This document shows positions 25,970 through 35,784 of a stretch of DNA of 64,000 nucleotides, one piece after another (within the stretch, counting starts at the first letter, position 1; each line of letters opens with the position of its first letter). Below the pieces are notes generated by a model. The model did no database searches. It was not told the DNA's origin and saw only the letters and a program-made list of their open reading frames with translations. The translations under genes and the position numbers were made by a program. The stretch comes from Bacteroidales bacterium (GTDB lineage: Bacteria > Bacteroidota > Bacteroidia > Bacteroidales > UBA6680): NCBI GenBank assembly GCA_025210735.1, contig JAOARD010000076.1:234499-298498 (forward strand), written 5' to 3'.

Positions 25970-27457
25970 ATGAAGAGATTATTAATATATTTTATCTGTA
26001 TAATTACGTTTCTTGCACTAATTAAACCCTCTGTGTTGGCTCAGACGCATATAACTATATCGTTATCTGATGCTATTGAGTTATCAAGAACAGAGTCGCC
26101 TGTAGCAAAAAGAGCCGTTGTAGCGCGTAAAAATGCTTTCTGGGATTATAAAATTCACAGGGCAAACCTGAGACCAAAGCTCTCTATGAGTGCTGTTGCA
26201 CCAACATTCTCATCGTCTGTTGATGCTATAACACAGGCCGACGGATCAATTGCTCTGCACGAAGTATCGCGCAGTACAACCGGCTTACAGCTACAGATTG
26301 ATCAACCACTGCCATTTCTTGGTGCCGAATTATTTGTTAAATCAGGTCTTAACAGATACGATAATTTCAAAAACGATAAACACAGCTACGGAGGTTTTCC
26401 GGTTGAGGCTGGTATAAGCATGCCCCTGTTCAGATATAATAAACTAAGATGGGATAATAAAATTGCACCCATACAGTTTAAAGAGTCAAAACTCAAATAT
26501 ATTGAGAATATAGAGCTATCTTCACTTGAAGCTATCAGGTTATTCTTTGAGTTGGCTTTGTGGCAGTCAAGACATAAAATTGCTGAGAATAACTATAAAC
26601 TAAATAGCAAACTGTTTGAGATTGCAAAAGAGAAATATGAACTTGGTAAGATATCAAAGTCAGAACTACTGCAGGTTCAGCTAATGTATATTAACTCAGA
26701 TAATGCATTACAAACAGCAACACAAAATATCGGTAACGCTGAGCTAAACCTAAAATCTCATCTTGGTATTATTACAGAAGCCAGATTAATACTAACTCAA
26801 ATACCCGAATTGCCATTAATAAAAGCAAACCAAAAACATGTTGTTGATATGGTAAGAAATAATAGCTCAAAAGGAGTATCATTCACACGCAGATCGCTTG
26901 AGAGCAAACGTAATATAGCTATAGCCAGAGGCAACAGCGGAGTATCCGGTAGTCTTTACGCCTCTATAGGTTATGCAACACAGTTTAACTCGTTTGATAA
27001 TATCCCATCTGATATGCCAAAACATCAGAAACTTGAACTAGGATTCAGTATGCCAATACTTGACTGGGGTAGAACAAAAGCTGTAAGAAAAAGAGCAGAG
27101 ATAAAGGATGAATTAACAGAGGTAGAGATAACTCAGGACAGAGCTGACCTTGACAAAGAAGCTGTGGTTGTATTAAGTAGCCTTAAATCGTTACAAATAC
27201 AACGATCAAAGATTATTCAGGCAGATTCACTGGCAAATGAGAGATATAATATATCACACAACAGATATCTGGTTGGAGATATATCGGTAATTGAGCTAAA
27301 TCTGGCACAAAATGAGAAAGATAATGCAATACGTGCCAGTCTTATAATGAATCGTGATATCTGGATGATATACTACAGACTAAGAGGTCTTACCCTATTT
27401 GATTATATAGATAATAAGAAGATTCAGAACGAGTATAAAAACATATTTGATAATTAA
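25970..27457 (+). CDS. TolC-family outer membrane efflux protein
   Basis: 495 residues from the ATG at 25970 (preceded by AGGAATTACT further upstream and close to the signal peptide). A signal peptide ends SVLAQ. Two related OEP repeats are present: LSDAIELSRTESPVAKRAV at the front and the second half with LGFSMPILDWGRTKAVRKRA. The helix-rich sequence and length fit TolC-type trimeric channels. Partner of the adjacent adaptor and ABC transporter. Confidence 0.9.
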   Translation: MKRLLIYFICIITFLALIKPSVLAQTHITISLSDAIELSRTESPVAKRAVVARKNAFWDYKIHRANLRPKLSMSAVAPTFSSSVDAITQADGSIALHEVSRSTTGLQLQIDQPLPFLGAELFVKSGLNRYDNFKNDKHSYGGFPVEAGISMPLFRYNKLRWDNKIAPIQFKESKLKYIENIELSSLEAIRLFFELALWQSRHKIAENNYKLNSKLFEIAKEKYELGKISKSELLQVQLMYINSDNALQTATQNIGNAELNLKSHLGIITEARLILTQIPELPLIKANQKHVVDMVRNNSSKGVSFTRRSLESKRNIAIARGNSGVSGSLYASIGYATQFNSFDNIPSDMPKHQKLELGFSMPILDWGRTKAVRKRAEIKDELTEVEITQDRADLDKEAVVVLSSLKSLQIQRSKIIQADSLANERYNISHNRYLVGDISVIELNLAQNEKDNAIRASLIMNRDIWMIYYRLRGLTLFDYIDNKKIQNEYKNIFDN

Positions 27458-27476
27458 TATAAAAACATAAAATATT

Positions 27477-28142
27477 ATGATTGAACTTAAGAACATTCAT
27501 AAAGTTTACCGAACAAAGAATATAGAGACGGTAGCACTTGACAATATCAATCTGAAGGTTGAGGAGGGTGAGTTTGTTTCAATAATGGGTCCTTCAGGAT
27601 GCGGTAAAAGTACTCTGCTAAACATTATTGGTTTAATTGATAACCCTACCGATGGAGATATGTCTGTATGCAATACACATATAAATGGTCAGAAGGAGAA
27701 ACAACTTGCAGCATTCAGGAATAAAAATCTGGGGTTCATTTTCCAGCGTTTTCACCTGATACAATCACTAAACGTTCTTGATAATGTTGAGTTATCACTT
27801 ATTTATCGTAAAATATCAGCTTCAAAACGCCGTAAACTTGCACTGGAAACATTAGAGAAGGTTGGTCTGTCGCACAGAGCCAAACACTATCCATCTGAGT
27901 TATCAGGGGGTCAGTGTCAGCGTGTAGCTATTGCCAGAGCTATTGTTGGCGAACCACAACTTATACTTGCCGATGAGCCAACTGGTAATCTGGATAGCAA
28001 GATGAGCGAGGAGATTATGCAGATACTTCATGATCTTAACAGAGATAGTAAAACTACAATTGTGATGGTAACACACGACGAAAAACTTGCTAAACAGACA
28101 GACAGAGTTATCAGATTCTTTGACGGACGTCAGGTAAACTAA
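27477..28142 (+). CDS. MacB/LolD-type ABC transporter ATPase
   Basis: 221 residues. Walker A GPSGCGKST, signature LSGGQCQRVAIARA, Walker B LILADEPTGNLDS and the H-loop VMVTHDE are all present. The length fits a stand-alone ATPase of the MacB/LolD/FtsE group, which drives mechanical export rather than membrane passage. It acts with the two FtsX-type permeases directly downstream. Confidence 0.95.
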   Translation: MIELKNIHKVYRTKNIETVALDNINLKVEEGEFVSIMGPSGCGKSTLLNIIGLIDNPTDGDMSVCNTHINGQKEKQLAAFRNKNLGFIFQRFHLIQSLNVLDNVELSLIYRKISASKRRKLALETLEKVGLSHRAKHYPSELSGGQCQRVAIARAIVGEPQLILADEPTGNLDSKMSEEIMQILHDLNRDSKTTIVMVTHDEKLAKQTDRVIRFFDGRQVN

Positions 28143-28155
28143 AATATAGAATATT

Positions 28156-29400
28156 ATGTGGCGAACAACATTTAAACAGTTCCTTGTACTAATAAGGAAA
28201 AACAGATTCTTCACCTTTGTAAACCTGTTTGGTATAAGCTTTACAATAATGCTTGTAATGACAATTCAGGTAACATTTGAGAGTCATGTATGGCCGGGCG
28301 GGCCAGAAAAGAATAACGACAAAATGTTATTTCTATACAGAACAGCTATCTCTAAAGACAGATCAAACAGCATTGGTGGTGTTAATCAACGAGTAATAGA
28401 AGAGTATATACTTAAAATGAAAACTCCTAAAGCTATCGGTTTCTGTTCTCACTCTGACTGGTCAAATATATCGAATAATGGTGTGAATAAATATCAGGTT
28501 AAGATGACAAATGCAGCCTTTATGCAGATATTTGATTATGAAATTATTGATGGCAGAGTATATAATGAAACGGAGGTAAAAAATTCATCTCCGGTAGTTG
28601 TTATAAATGAATCTTTAAAAAACGATCTGTTTGGTAAATATAGTGCATTAGGAAAAACTATTGATATACAGAACACTGCTCTTACAGTAATTGGAGTAAT
28701 TAAAGATGTTCCTAATAACTGTAAAGCTTCAAGAAGTGATATTTGGTATCCCTACACAATAAAAAAACATGATCTGCCAATGTTAGATGAAACAGGAGTG
28801 TGCGACGTAGTATTTGCTACAGATGGCAGTGACAATAGTAAAGCTATCAGAGAAGAGTTAAGAGGAGTTGAGAGAAAGATTGAAGCTGTTTTAGATGGCG
28901 AAGATGTTATGTTACCCGGACCATATGACAGTTTAGATAAATACTTTGCAGGATATGGTGATCCACGATACTATAAAGGAAAAACTGTTAATCTTATGTG
29001 GCAGATAGGTAAAATGCTTCTTGTTTTGCTTGTTCCGGCAATAAGCCTGATAGCATTAAATCTCACCCGTGTGCAGGAACGTTCTGAGGAGATTGCTGTA
29101 AGAAAAACATTCGGGGCAAGTAGCAATGGCTTAATTAAACAGATACTATTTGAGAATTTTCTTCTTACCCTGATTGGAGCAGTCATTGGGTTTGTTTTTG
29201 CATGGATCTCACTTGAATCTTTTGGTGATATACTATTTTCTGAGTTAAATGGGAATAATGTAACAATCAGTCTGAGTATAATAACTTTCTTTGTATGCCT
29301 GATCATATCTCTTGTACTAAGTATTGTATCTGGTTTTATTCCTGCAATAAAAATGTCGAAGCTTAAACCTGCATTAGTAATGAAAGGAGGCGAATTATGA
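28156..29400 (+). CDS. FtsX/MacB-type ABC permease, first of two
   Basis: 414 residues: an N-terminal membrane helix (FTFVNLFGISFTIMLVMTI), a large periplasmic MacB-PCD domain (residues about 50-280), and three C-terminal helices ending in the FtsX domain (RSEEIAVRKTFGASSNGLIK). It overlaps the next permease gene by 4 bases (ATGA). The two unequal permeases probably form a heterodimer. Confidence 0.92.
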   Translation: MWRTTFKQFLVLIRKNRFFTFVNLFGISFTIMLVMTIQVTFESHVWPGGPEKNNDKMLFLYRTAISKDRSNSIGGVNQRVIEEYILKMKTPKAIGFCSHSDWSNISNNGVNKYQVKMTNAAFMQIFDYEIIDGRVYNETEVKNSSPVVVINESLKNDLFGKYSALGKTIDIQNTALTVIGVIKDVPNNCKASRSDIWYPYTIKKHDLPMLDETGVCDVVFATDGSDNSKAIREELRGVERKIEAVLDGEDVMLPGPYDSLDKYFAGYGDPRYYKGKTVNLMWQIGKMLLVLLVPAISLIALNLTRVQERSEEIAVRKTFGASSNGLIKQILFENFLLTLIGAVIGFVFAWISLESFGDILFSELNGNNVTISLSIITFFVCLIISLVLSIVSGFIPAIKMSKLKPALVMKGGEL

Positions 29401-30599
29401 TTAAACATAGTTTTAAACTAATCTGGAATCAGAAAAAAAAGAATGCATACATTATTGTAGAGCTATTTATTATGTTCTTTATACTTTTTATAACAGGTTC
29501 TTTTGTATATGAAAAAGCTGTGAGATATTACGAAGGTGTAGGTGCAGATATCTCAAATAAGTACTATATATACCTATTCAAGAACAACAAAGTTGAAGAT
29601 AACTACAACAAGTATGAGGTCTTTCAGAAAGTTAAACAATCGTTATTAGATCTTGATAATGTAAAGGGGGTATCTATAACACAAAACGGAGCCCCTTATA
29701 CAGGTAGTATCTCTAAATATGATATCCAAAACGGAAATAAATCGGCAAATATTGCAGAGAGACAAACCGATGCAGATTTTGCCAATCTGTTTAAACCAAA
29801 TATTATAAAAGGTAGATGGTTTACAGAAGAGGAGATGAATAATACTATTATCCCTGTTCTTATTGATAGCGAAACGGAGGAGTACTTGTTTGATGGTAAA
29901 GGTGGTATTAACAAAATACTTACAGGAGGCAGATCAACAGATGAGGTAGAGACAAAATATAAAGTTATTGGTGTTATTGATTTTATGAAATATGGCGACT
30001 ACTCTGTAAAGCTATCAACTATGATTATACCTTGTACAAGATCATACTGGAGCATTAGTCAGCGCAGTGAGGTTGTTCTTGAACTAGACGATCTGTCAAA
30101 ACAGAATCCAAAGGAGTATGCTGAAGCTATATTCTCTGTTCTTGATCCGAATGACTGGACAATACACCGTTCAACAACATTTGCCCCAATGAAAAGAGGT
30201 ATGAACTCTTACTCAGCTTCAGACTTAAGAACAACAATTATTATCTCAATGTTTTTTCTTATAAATATCGTTCTGGGTATGTTTGGTATTCTTGGTTATA
30301 ATATAAACAGACGCAGAGCCGAGATTGGTTTAAGGAGAGCTATAGGAGCAACAAAAAAACAGATACGTAAGCTTCTGTTTGCAGAGATGATAATGATTAC
30401 ATTAATATCAATTATCCCTGCAATAGTAATAATTCTGAATATGCAGATATTTATACACGGTTCAAAGCATTTAGATGTTACAATTCCGTCGTTAATAGGT
30501 TCTGTTATATTTATATTTGTAATAGTTAGTCTGTGTGTCTATTATCCGGCAATACTCGCTTCGCGTATTGAACCTGCAACAGCACTTCAGGATGAGTAG
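29397..30599 (+). CDS. FtsX/MacB-type ABC permease, second of two
   Basis: 400 residues with the same layout as the preceding permease: one N-terminal helix, periplasmic domain, three C-terminal helices and the motif RAEIGLRRAIGATKKQIRKL. Start overlaps the upstream stop (ATGA), implying coupled translation. Substrate of the system is unknown; antimicrobial peptides, lipoproteins or secreted metabolites are possible for MacAB-type pumps. Confidence 0.92.
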   Translation: MIKHSFKLIWNQKKKNAYIIVELFIMFFILFITGSFVYEKAVRYYEGVGADISNKYYIYLFKNNKVEDNYNKYEVFQKVKQSLLDLDNVKGVSITQNGAPYTGSISKYDIQNGNKSANIAERQTDADFANLFKPNIIKGRWFTEEEMNNTIIPVLIDSETEEYLFDGKGGINKILTGGRSTDEVETKYKVIGVIDFMKYGDYSVKLSTMIIPCTRSYWSISQRSEVVLELDDLSKQNPKEYAEAIFSVLDPNDWTIHRSTTFAPMKRGMNSYSASDLRTTIIISMFFLINIVLGMFGILGYNINRRRAEIGLRRAIGATKKQIRKLLFAEMIMITLISIIPAIVIILNMQIFIHGSKHLDVTIPSLIGSVIFIFVIVSLCVYYPAILASRIEPATALQDE

Positions 30600-30661
30600 A
30601 CAACTTAATAGCTCCCGTTATAAAGTAAAATGGCTTTTTAAGAGGACTCTAAATTTATTAT

Positions 30662-30679
30662 CTTTATTTTCAAATAAAG
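30662..30679 (+). promoter_or_regulatory. Small hairpin before the sigma-54 activator gene
   Basis: CTTTATTT (30662-30669) and AAATAAAG (30672-30679), 2-base loop, 7 bp before the activator ATG. It may lower expression of the regulator genes relative to the pump genes. Confidence 0.4.
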
Positions 30680-30686
30680 TATCTGT

Positions 30687-32051
30687 ATGATTCTGATTAT
30701 TGATGATGATATAGGAATAAGAACATCGCTAAACCTGCTTCTGAAACAAGCAGGTTTAGCTGCTTTTGCTGTTCCGGAACAGAACAGTGCAATAAAATGG
30801 TTAAGAGAGAATAGCCCTGATCTTATTCTTATGGATATGAACTTTACTGTAAGTACATCGGGACAAGAGGGACTTGAACTGCTAAGAAAGGTGAAAATAT
30901 TACACCCTGAGGTTCCTGTAATTCTAATTACCGGATGGGGTACAATATCGCTTGCTGTAGAAGGTGTAAAATTGGGAGCTTCTGATTTTATTACTAAACC
31001 ATGGGATAATAACCAGATAGTAGAATCGGTAAGAACCAACATAAAGATAGCTGAGATAAACAACTATGGCGAAGATATTTCTGATACAAAATGTGATCTG
31101 AGAAAGAGATATAATCTTACCAATATTGTAGGTAATTCAACAGAGATAAAAGAGGTACTTACATCGGCAATGCGTATTGCTCCTACAAATGCAACTGTAT
31201 TAATTACAGGCGAAAGTGGTACAGGAAAAGAACTTATTGCTGAAGCAATACACAACAATAGTAAACGTAAAGACAAACCATTTATTAAGGTTAATCTCGG
31301 AGGATTATCCTCTTCGCTTTTTGAGAGTGAGATGTTTGGTCATAAACGCGGTGCTTTTACCGATGCCCATACTGACAGAACAGGACGATTTGATATGGCA
31401 GATGGAGGAACAATATTCCTTGACGAGATTGGTGAACTTGATCTGCAATCGCAGGTTAAACTACTTAGAGTATTACAAGAACAAACCTTTGAGGTATTAG
31501 GATCAAGTAAACAGAAAAAGGTTGATGTAAGGGTTATTTGTGCAACAAACCGCAACCTGCCACTTATGGTACAGCAAGGTGAATTTCGTGAGGATCTTTA
31601 CTACAGAATAAATCTCATAAATATTAATCTTCCTTCGTTAAGAGAGAGAGTTAAAGACATTCCGTTACTGGTAAATCACTTTGCAGATAAACTGTGTAAA
31701 GAGCATGATATTCCAACTGTAGATATAGATAAAGAAGCATATAGCTATCTTAAAAAATTACCTTTCAGAGGTAACATCAGAGAACTTAAGAATCTGGTTG
31801 AACGCACTATACTTATGTCTGCTGATTCTGATATAAACACAGATAGTTTTGAGACAAATCAGCAATACGAGATAGTAAATACAAATATATCAGGAGGACT
31901 TGCAACAATTGATGCTGTTGAAAAGGAGATGATAATAAAAACACTTGATACTTATAAGAACAATATATCTGGTGCTGCACGTTCATTAGGGCTTAGCAGA
32001 GGTGCTCTGTATCGCAGATTAGATAAATACAATATCTCTTATGAAAAATAG
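30687..32051 (+). CDS. NtrC-family sigma-54-dependent response regulator
   Basis: 454 residues. Receiver domain with phospho-Asp50 (DLILMDMNF), AAA+ domain with Walker A GESGTGKE, the sigma-54-contacting GAFTDA motif (HKRGAFTDAHTDRTGRF), Walker B GGTIFLDEIGEL, and a Fis-type HTH (ISGAARSLGLSRGALYRRLD). It activates sigma-54 promoters. The -24/-12 element in front of the pump operon makes autoregulation likely. Confidence 0.95.
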   Translation: MILIIDDDIGIRTSLNLLLKQAGLAAFAVPEQNSAIKWLRENSPDLILMDMNFTVSTSGQEGLELLRKVKILHPEVPVILITGWGTISLAVEGVKLGASDFITKPWDNNQIVESVRTNIKIAEINNYGEDISDTKCDLRKRYNLTNIVGNSTEIKEVLTSAMRIAPTNATVLITGESGTGKELIAEAIHNNSKRKDKPFIKVNLGGLSSSLFESEMFGHKRGAFTDAHTDRTGRFDMADGGTIFLDEIGELDLQSQVKLLRVLQEQTFEVLGSSKQKKVDVRVICATNRNLPLMVQQGEFREDLYYRINLININLPSLRERVKDIPLLVNHFADKLCKEHDIPTVDIDKEAYSYLKKLPFRGNIRELKNLVERTILMSADSDINTDSFETNQQYEIVNTNISGGLATIDAVEKEMIIKTLDTYKNNISGAARSLGLSRGALYRRLDKYNISYEK

Positions 32052-32077
32052 AGATAATTAAACGAAGATATAAACAG

Positions 32078-33388
32078 ATGACATTACGAAAACAATTTAT
32101 CATTTGGGGTATTATACTGTATACAGCTGTATTTATTACTCTCATACTTCTATATCAATATAACAAATGGTTCTTTCTTACAGGAGAAATTCTACTTATT
32201 GCTTCGTTAATACTGTTTGTAAATCTATACAAAAGACTCGTACGTCCTGTTGATGCTATTGGTTCTGCTCTATCGCTATTAAAAGAGAGGAACTTTAGCA
32301 CACGTCTTATACCTGTTGGTCAGAGCGATATTGATAACCTTATTGAGGTTTATAATAAGATGACTGAACAACTCAGAATAGAACGCATAAAACAGAGAGA
32401 GAGCAACTATCTGTTAGATAAACTAATTGATGTTGGCCCTTCTGGTATAATAATCTTTGATTTTGACAACAAGATTGTTAAAATCAACAGAAGAGCAATA
32501 GCATTAATAGGTCGTGAATCTGAAGATGATTGTATAGGAAACTCTCTTGATATTTTCGACAACAAGATCTGTGACTATCTATACACTCTAAAGGATGAAG
32601 AGAGCAAAATTATTACAACTGAGGGAGCCAGAAGGTATAAAATTTATCGCTCCGGATTTATGGATAATGGTTTTCAACGACCATTTATTACAATAGAGGA
32701 ACTTACCTCAGAGCTTATTAGCGCAGAACGTAAAAGTTACGAGAAAGTAATACGTATGATGAGTCATGAGGTTAACAACTCGGTATGTGCTGTAAACTCA
32801 ATTGTAGACTCTGTTATTACTTTTAATAAAGGTATCACCGACCCTATGGTTTATGATATATGTAATGCTCTGGAGATATCTAAAGAGAGAAACAACAACC
32901 TTACTCAGTTTATGAGAAACTTTGCAGATGTTGTTAAAACCCCTCTTCCTTCAAAGAAAGAGATTAACATAAAACATCTGGTTACTAAAACGGCAAACCT
33001 TATGGTGCCAATGGCTAATGAACATAATATAAATATAACAATTGATGTTCCTGACGAGAATATATATATTGAGGTTGATCCTACCCAAATTGAACAGGTT
33101 ATTATAAACAGTATAAAAAATAGTATTGAGGCAATTGAAGCTGATGGAGAGATAGATATAAAACTCACCAATAATAGCATTATAATATCAGATAATGGAT
33201 GCGGTATAAACGATAAGATAAAAAGCAAACTCTTCACTCCTTTCTTCTCAACAAAAACAAAAGGCCAGGGTGTTGGCCTCACCTTAATACGAGAGATTCT
33301 TACAAATCACAACATGAATTTCTCTCTTAGCACAAATGAAGATCATATTACAAAGTTCGTTATTCACTTTAATAATGGTAATAAATAA
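32078..33388 (+). CDS. NtrB-like sensor histidine kinase
   Basis: 436 residues. Two N-terminal membrane helices with almost no periplasmic loop (FIIWGIILYTAVFITLILL; FLTGEILLIASLILFVNL), a HAMP-like region, a PAS domain (residues about 110-180), the H-box MMSHEVNNSV, N-box NSIKNSIEAI, G1 DNGCGI and G2 GQGVGL. It follows the sigma-54 regulator by 26 bp and is its partner. With so little outside the membrane, it may sense the membrane or cytosol. Confidence 0.93.
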   Translation: MTLRKQFIIWGIILYTAVFITLILLYQYNKWFFLTGEILLIASLILFVNLYKRLVRPVDAIGSALSLLKERNFSTRLIPVGQSDIDNLIEVYNKMTEQLRIERIKQRESNYLLDKLIDVGPSGIIIFDFDNKIVKINRRAIALIGRESEDDCIGNSLDIFDNKICDYLYTLKDEESKIITTEGARRYKIYRSGFMDNGFQRPFITIEELTSELISAERKSYEKVIRMMSHEVNNSVCAVNSIVDSVITFNKGITDPMVYDICNALEISKERNNNLTQFMRNFADVVKTPLPSKKEINIKHLVTKTANLMVPMANEHNINITIDVPDENIYIEVDPTQIEQVIINSIKNSIEAIEADGEIDIKLTNNSIIISDNGCGINDKIKSKLFTPFFSTKTKGQGVGLTLIREILTNHNMNFSLSTNEDHITKFVIHFNNGNK

Positions 33389-33433
33389 TACATCTCTTTT
33401 TGTTACATTTAGATAATCAAAAGAGAAACTACT

Positions 33434-34633
33434 ATGTCTGAATTTACAAAACATGCCGAAGAGCGAAAAAAGCAACTAATTGAATTATACGACGCTATTA
33501 TTGAAAAGCGTAATGCCGTTCAGGCTATAAAACAGAGCGAGACTCTGCTAAAAAATATTGTCCCTTCTGATATTATAATGGTTGTAGATACCCTTGTTGA
33601 CAGAGCAATACCAATGCAGGATCTTAAATTGGGGATAAATAAGTTTCTGAATGTTGTTTATCAGGCTGTAAAAGATTACCCTTATACACCACCAAAAGAG
33701 AACACTTTTCTGCACTGTTGTATAAAGAATAACGAAAAGCTGGATGAGCTTCTTACGTCATCAAAACCAATGATAAAGAAGATAAATGAGTCTCCCGGAA
33801 ACAAGGGATTACAGACAGGTTTAACAATGTTATTCAGAGAGGTTAGCAGATTTATAAACTACTACATTATTAAAGAGAATGTACTGTTTCCTATTGTTGA
33901 AAAACACCTTAAAGAGTACAAATGTCTTCAGGTTATGTGGTCGTTTCACGACGATATTAAGAGTAATATAAAAGCTCTGTTAGCAAATCTTGAATCAGAC
34001 TCATTTGATATTGATGACTTTAATTTTGTTGTTGGCGATATCTTTTTTGATATGTATGCTATTAAATTCAGAGAAGAGCGTATCCTCTACCCTCTAATTG
34101 AAGAGATAGTTCCTGAAGAAGAGCTAAACAAGTTATTTGCAGCCAGTGCAGAGATTGGATTTCCATACTATACTCCTGAAAATATAGATATTGACGACAC
34201 GGATTCTGTAACTACTGATCAGGGCGATATAAATCTTAAAACCGGTTCGTTATCTGCTGAACAGATTATCCTGTTGTTTAACCATCTGCCTGTTGATATA
34301 ACATTTGTTGACGAAAACAATAAGGTTAAATACTTCTCTACTCCGCCCAAAAGAATATTTCCGCGCACAACATCAATAATTGGCAGAGATGTTAATAACT
34401 GCCATCCGCCCGAAAGCGTACATGTGGTTGAACAGATTGTTGAGGCATTCAGAGACGGAACAAAAGACAAAGCCAGCTTCTGGATAAAGATGATGGGCGA
34501 CTACATATTGATACAATACTTTGCTATACGCGATGAAGAAGGTAATTACAGAGGTGTTGTTGAGGTATCACAAGAGATCAGCGAGATTAAATCGCTTGAA
34601 GGCGAACAGCGATTACTTGATTGGGAGAAGTAA
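33434..34633 (+). CDS. DUF438/hemerythrin-like and PAS domain protein
   Basis: 399 residues, soluble. A short DUF438-type N-terminal domain, then a hemerythrin-like four-helix region with His/Glu residues (YYIIKENVLFPIVEKH, WSFHDDIKS, REERILYPLIEE), then a PAS domain from about residue 275 (LFNHLPVDITFVDENNKVKY). Such proteins may sense oxygen or nitric oxide through a di-iron site and a PAS ligand. It ends with a strong terminator, which closes the transcription unit. It may or may not be co-transcribed with the kinase. Confidence 0.8.
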   Translation: MSEFTKHAEERKKQLIELYDAIIEKRNAVQAIKQSETLLKNIVPSDIIMVVDTLVDRAIPMQDLKLGINKFLNVVYQAVKDYPYTPPKENTFLHCCIKNNEKLDELLTSSKPMIKKINESPGNKGLQTGLTMLFREVSRFINYYIIKENVLFPIVEKHLKEYKCLQVMWSFHDDIKSNIKALLANLESDSFDIDDFNFVVGDIFFDMYAIKFREERILYPLIEEIVPEEELNKLFAASAEIGFPYYTPENIDIDDTDSVTTDQGDINLKTGSLSAEQIILLFNHLPVDITFVDENNKVKYFSTPPKRIFPRTTSIIGRDVNNCHPPESVHVVEQIVEAFRDGTKDKASFWIKMMGDYILIQYFAIRDEEGNYRGVVEVSQEISEIKSLEGEQRLLDWEK

Positions 34634-34657
34634 TATTATTGACAATTATAGATATTT

Positions 34658-34690
34658 GAGCAGTTCTGTTTACAGACTGCTCTTTTTTTT
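34658..34690 (+). terminator. Rho-independent terminator
   Basis: GAGCAGTTCTG (34658-34668) pairs with CAGACTGCTC (34673-34682), with one bulged T, followed by eight Ts. Confidence 0.88.
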
Positions 34691-34823
34691 CGACATGTGC
34701 CTAGTCATGAAAAGCGTTACTATGAAAATATTAGAATTGGAAAAAGTAACACAAATTCAACTTGTATAATTATATTACGGCACCCTTATTACAAAAGGGT
34801 AATAACCGCAAAAAAGATTATTT

Positions 34824-35690
34824 ATGATAAAATTTGTAAAAGAGATTTTCAACCATTTTTTTGACAGTAACACATTTCAGAAAGGAGCATCACTGGCATA
34901 CTATGCAGTTTTTTCGCTATTACCAATGATAGTTATTATAACCTCTGTTTTAGGCATTCTATTTGGGAAAGAGGCTGTATCCGGAGAAATATACTCCCAG
35001 TTAAAAGATACTCTTGGTAATAACGCTTCTATTCAGATTCAGGATCTGATCAAAAATCAGCACATGAACCACAACAGTATAATAACAACAATTGTAGGAT
35101 TTGCTACTCTGGCATTAAGTGCTTCCGGGATGTTTACTCAGATACATAACTCTTTTAACAGTATATGGAATATTAAAGCAAAGCCTAAAAGCAGTATTCT
35201 GAAATATATATCTATGCATATGGTATCTTTTTTAATACTTATAGGACTATTCTTTATTATTCTGACTAGTGTAACTATCAACAGTTTCTTAATAAAACAC
35301 TCAGAAACTTTACATAGTTCTTATAAATTCTCATATGTATATGAGCATCTTACATCTGTATCTGCACTAAGCATTGTATTTGCTGTAATGTTTAAATTCT
35401 TGGGTGATGCCAAGATACATTGGAAAGCGGCTATACTCGGAGGGCTGTTTACATCATTACTTTTTGCCTTAGGAAAGGTGGGGATAGGAATGTATATTGG
35501 TCATAGTCATATCTCAACAACCTTTGGCTCGGCAAGTGTTCTGGCTATATTAATGCTTTGGGTATACTATACATCCCAGATTATATTCATGGGTGCATCG
35601 TTTGTTAAAATAGTTAGCAACAGGTTAGGCTATGAGATAGTACCAAAGGCAAATGCAACAAAAATAGAGCATGTTGAGGTTAATAGCTGA
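34824..35690 (+). CDS. YihY/BrkB-family inner membrane protein
   Basis: 288 residues with about six hydrophobic segments. KGASLAYYAVFSLLPMIVII, GMFTQIHNSFNSIWNIK and FGSASVLAILMLWVYYTSQI are conserved features of the YihY/BrkB (formerly 'ribonuclease BN') family. The molecular function is unsettled. A hairpin (TTATTAC / GTAATAA) lies just upstream. Confidence 0.92.
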   Translation: MIKFVKEIFNHFFDSNTFQKGASLAYYAVFSLLPMIVIITSVLGILFGKEAVSGEIYSQLKDTLGNNASIQIQDLIKNQHMNHNSIITTIVGFATLALSASGMFTQIHNSFNSIWNIKAKPKSSILKYISMHMVSFLILIGLFFIILTSVTINSFLIKHSETLHSSYKFSYVYEHLTSVSALSIVFAVMFKFLGDAKIHWKAAILGGLFTSLLFALGKVGIGMYIGHSHISTTFGSASVLAILMLWVYYTSQIIFMGASFVKIVSNRLGYEIVPKANATKIEHVEVNS

Positions 35691-35721
35691 CTACTCAGTT
35701 GCAAGCATTAAATATTAACAA

Positions 35722-35759
35722 AAACACCTCTGCTAATAATAGCTATTGCAGAGGTGTTT
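35722..35759. terminator. Bidirectional terminator
   Basis: AAACACCTCTGC (35722-35733) and GCAGAGGTGTTT (35748-35759) are perfect 12-bp arms between convergent genes. Confidence 0.82.
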
Positions 35760-35784
35760 CTGTTATATTTATTATTCCCTGATA

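Noticed and set aside
34521..34769. Plus-strand frame spanning a terminator
   Set aside because: It overlaps the end of the hemerythrin-PAS gene and crosses its terminator, so it cannot be a normal gene.
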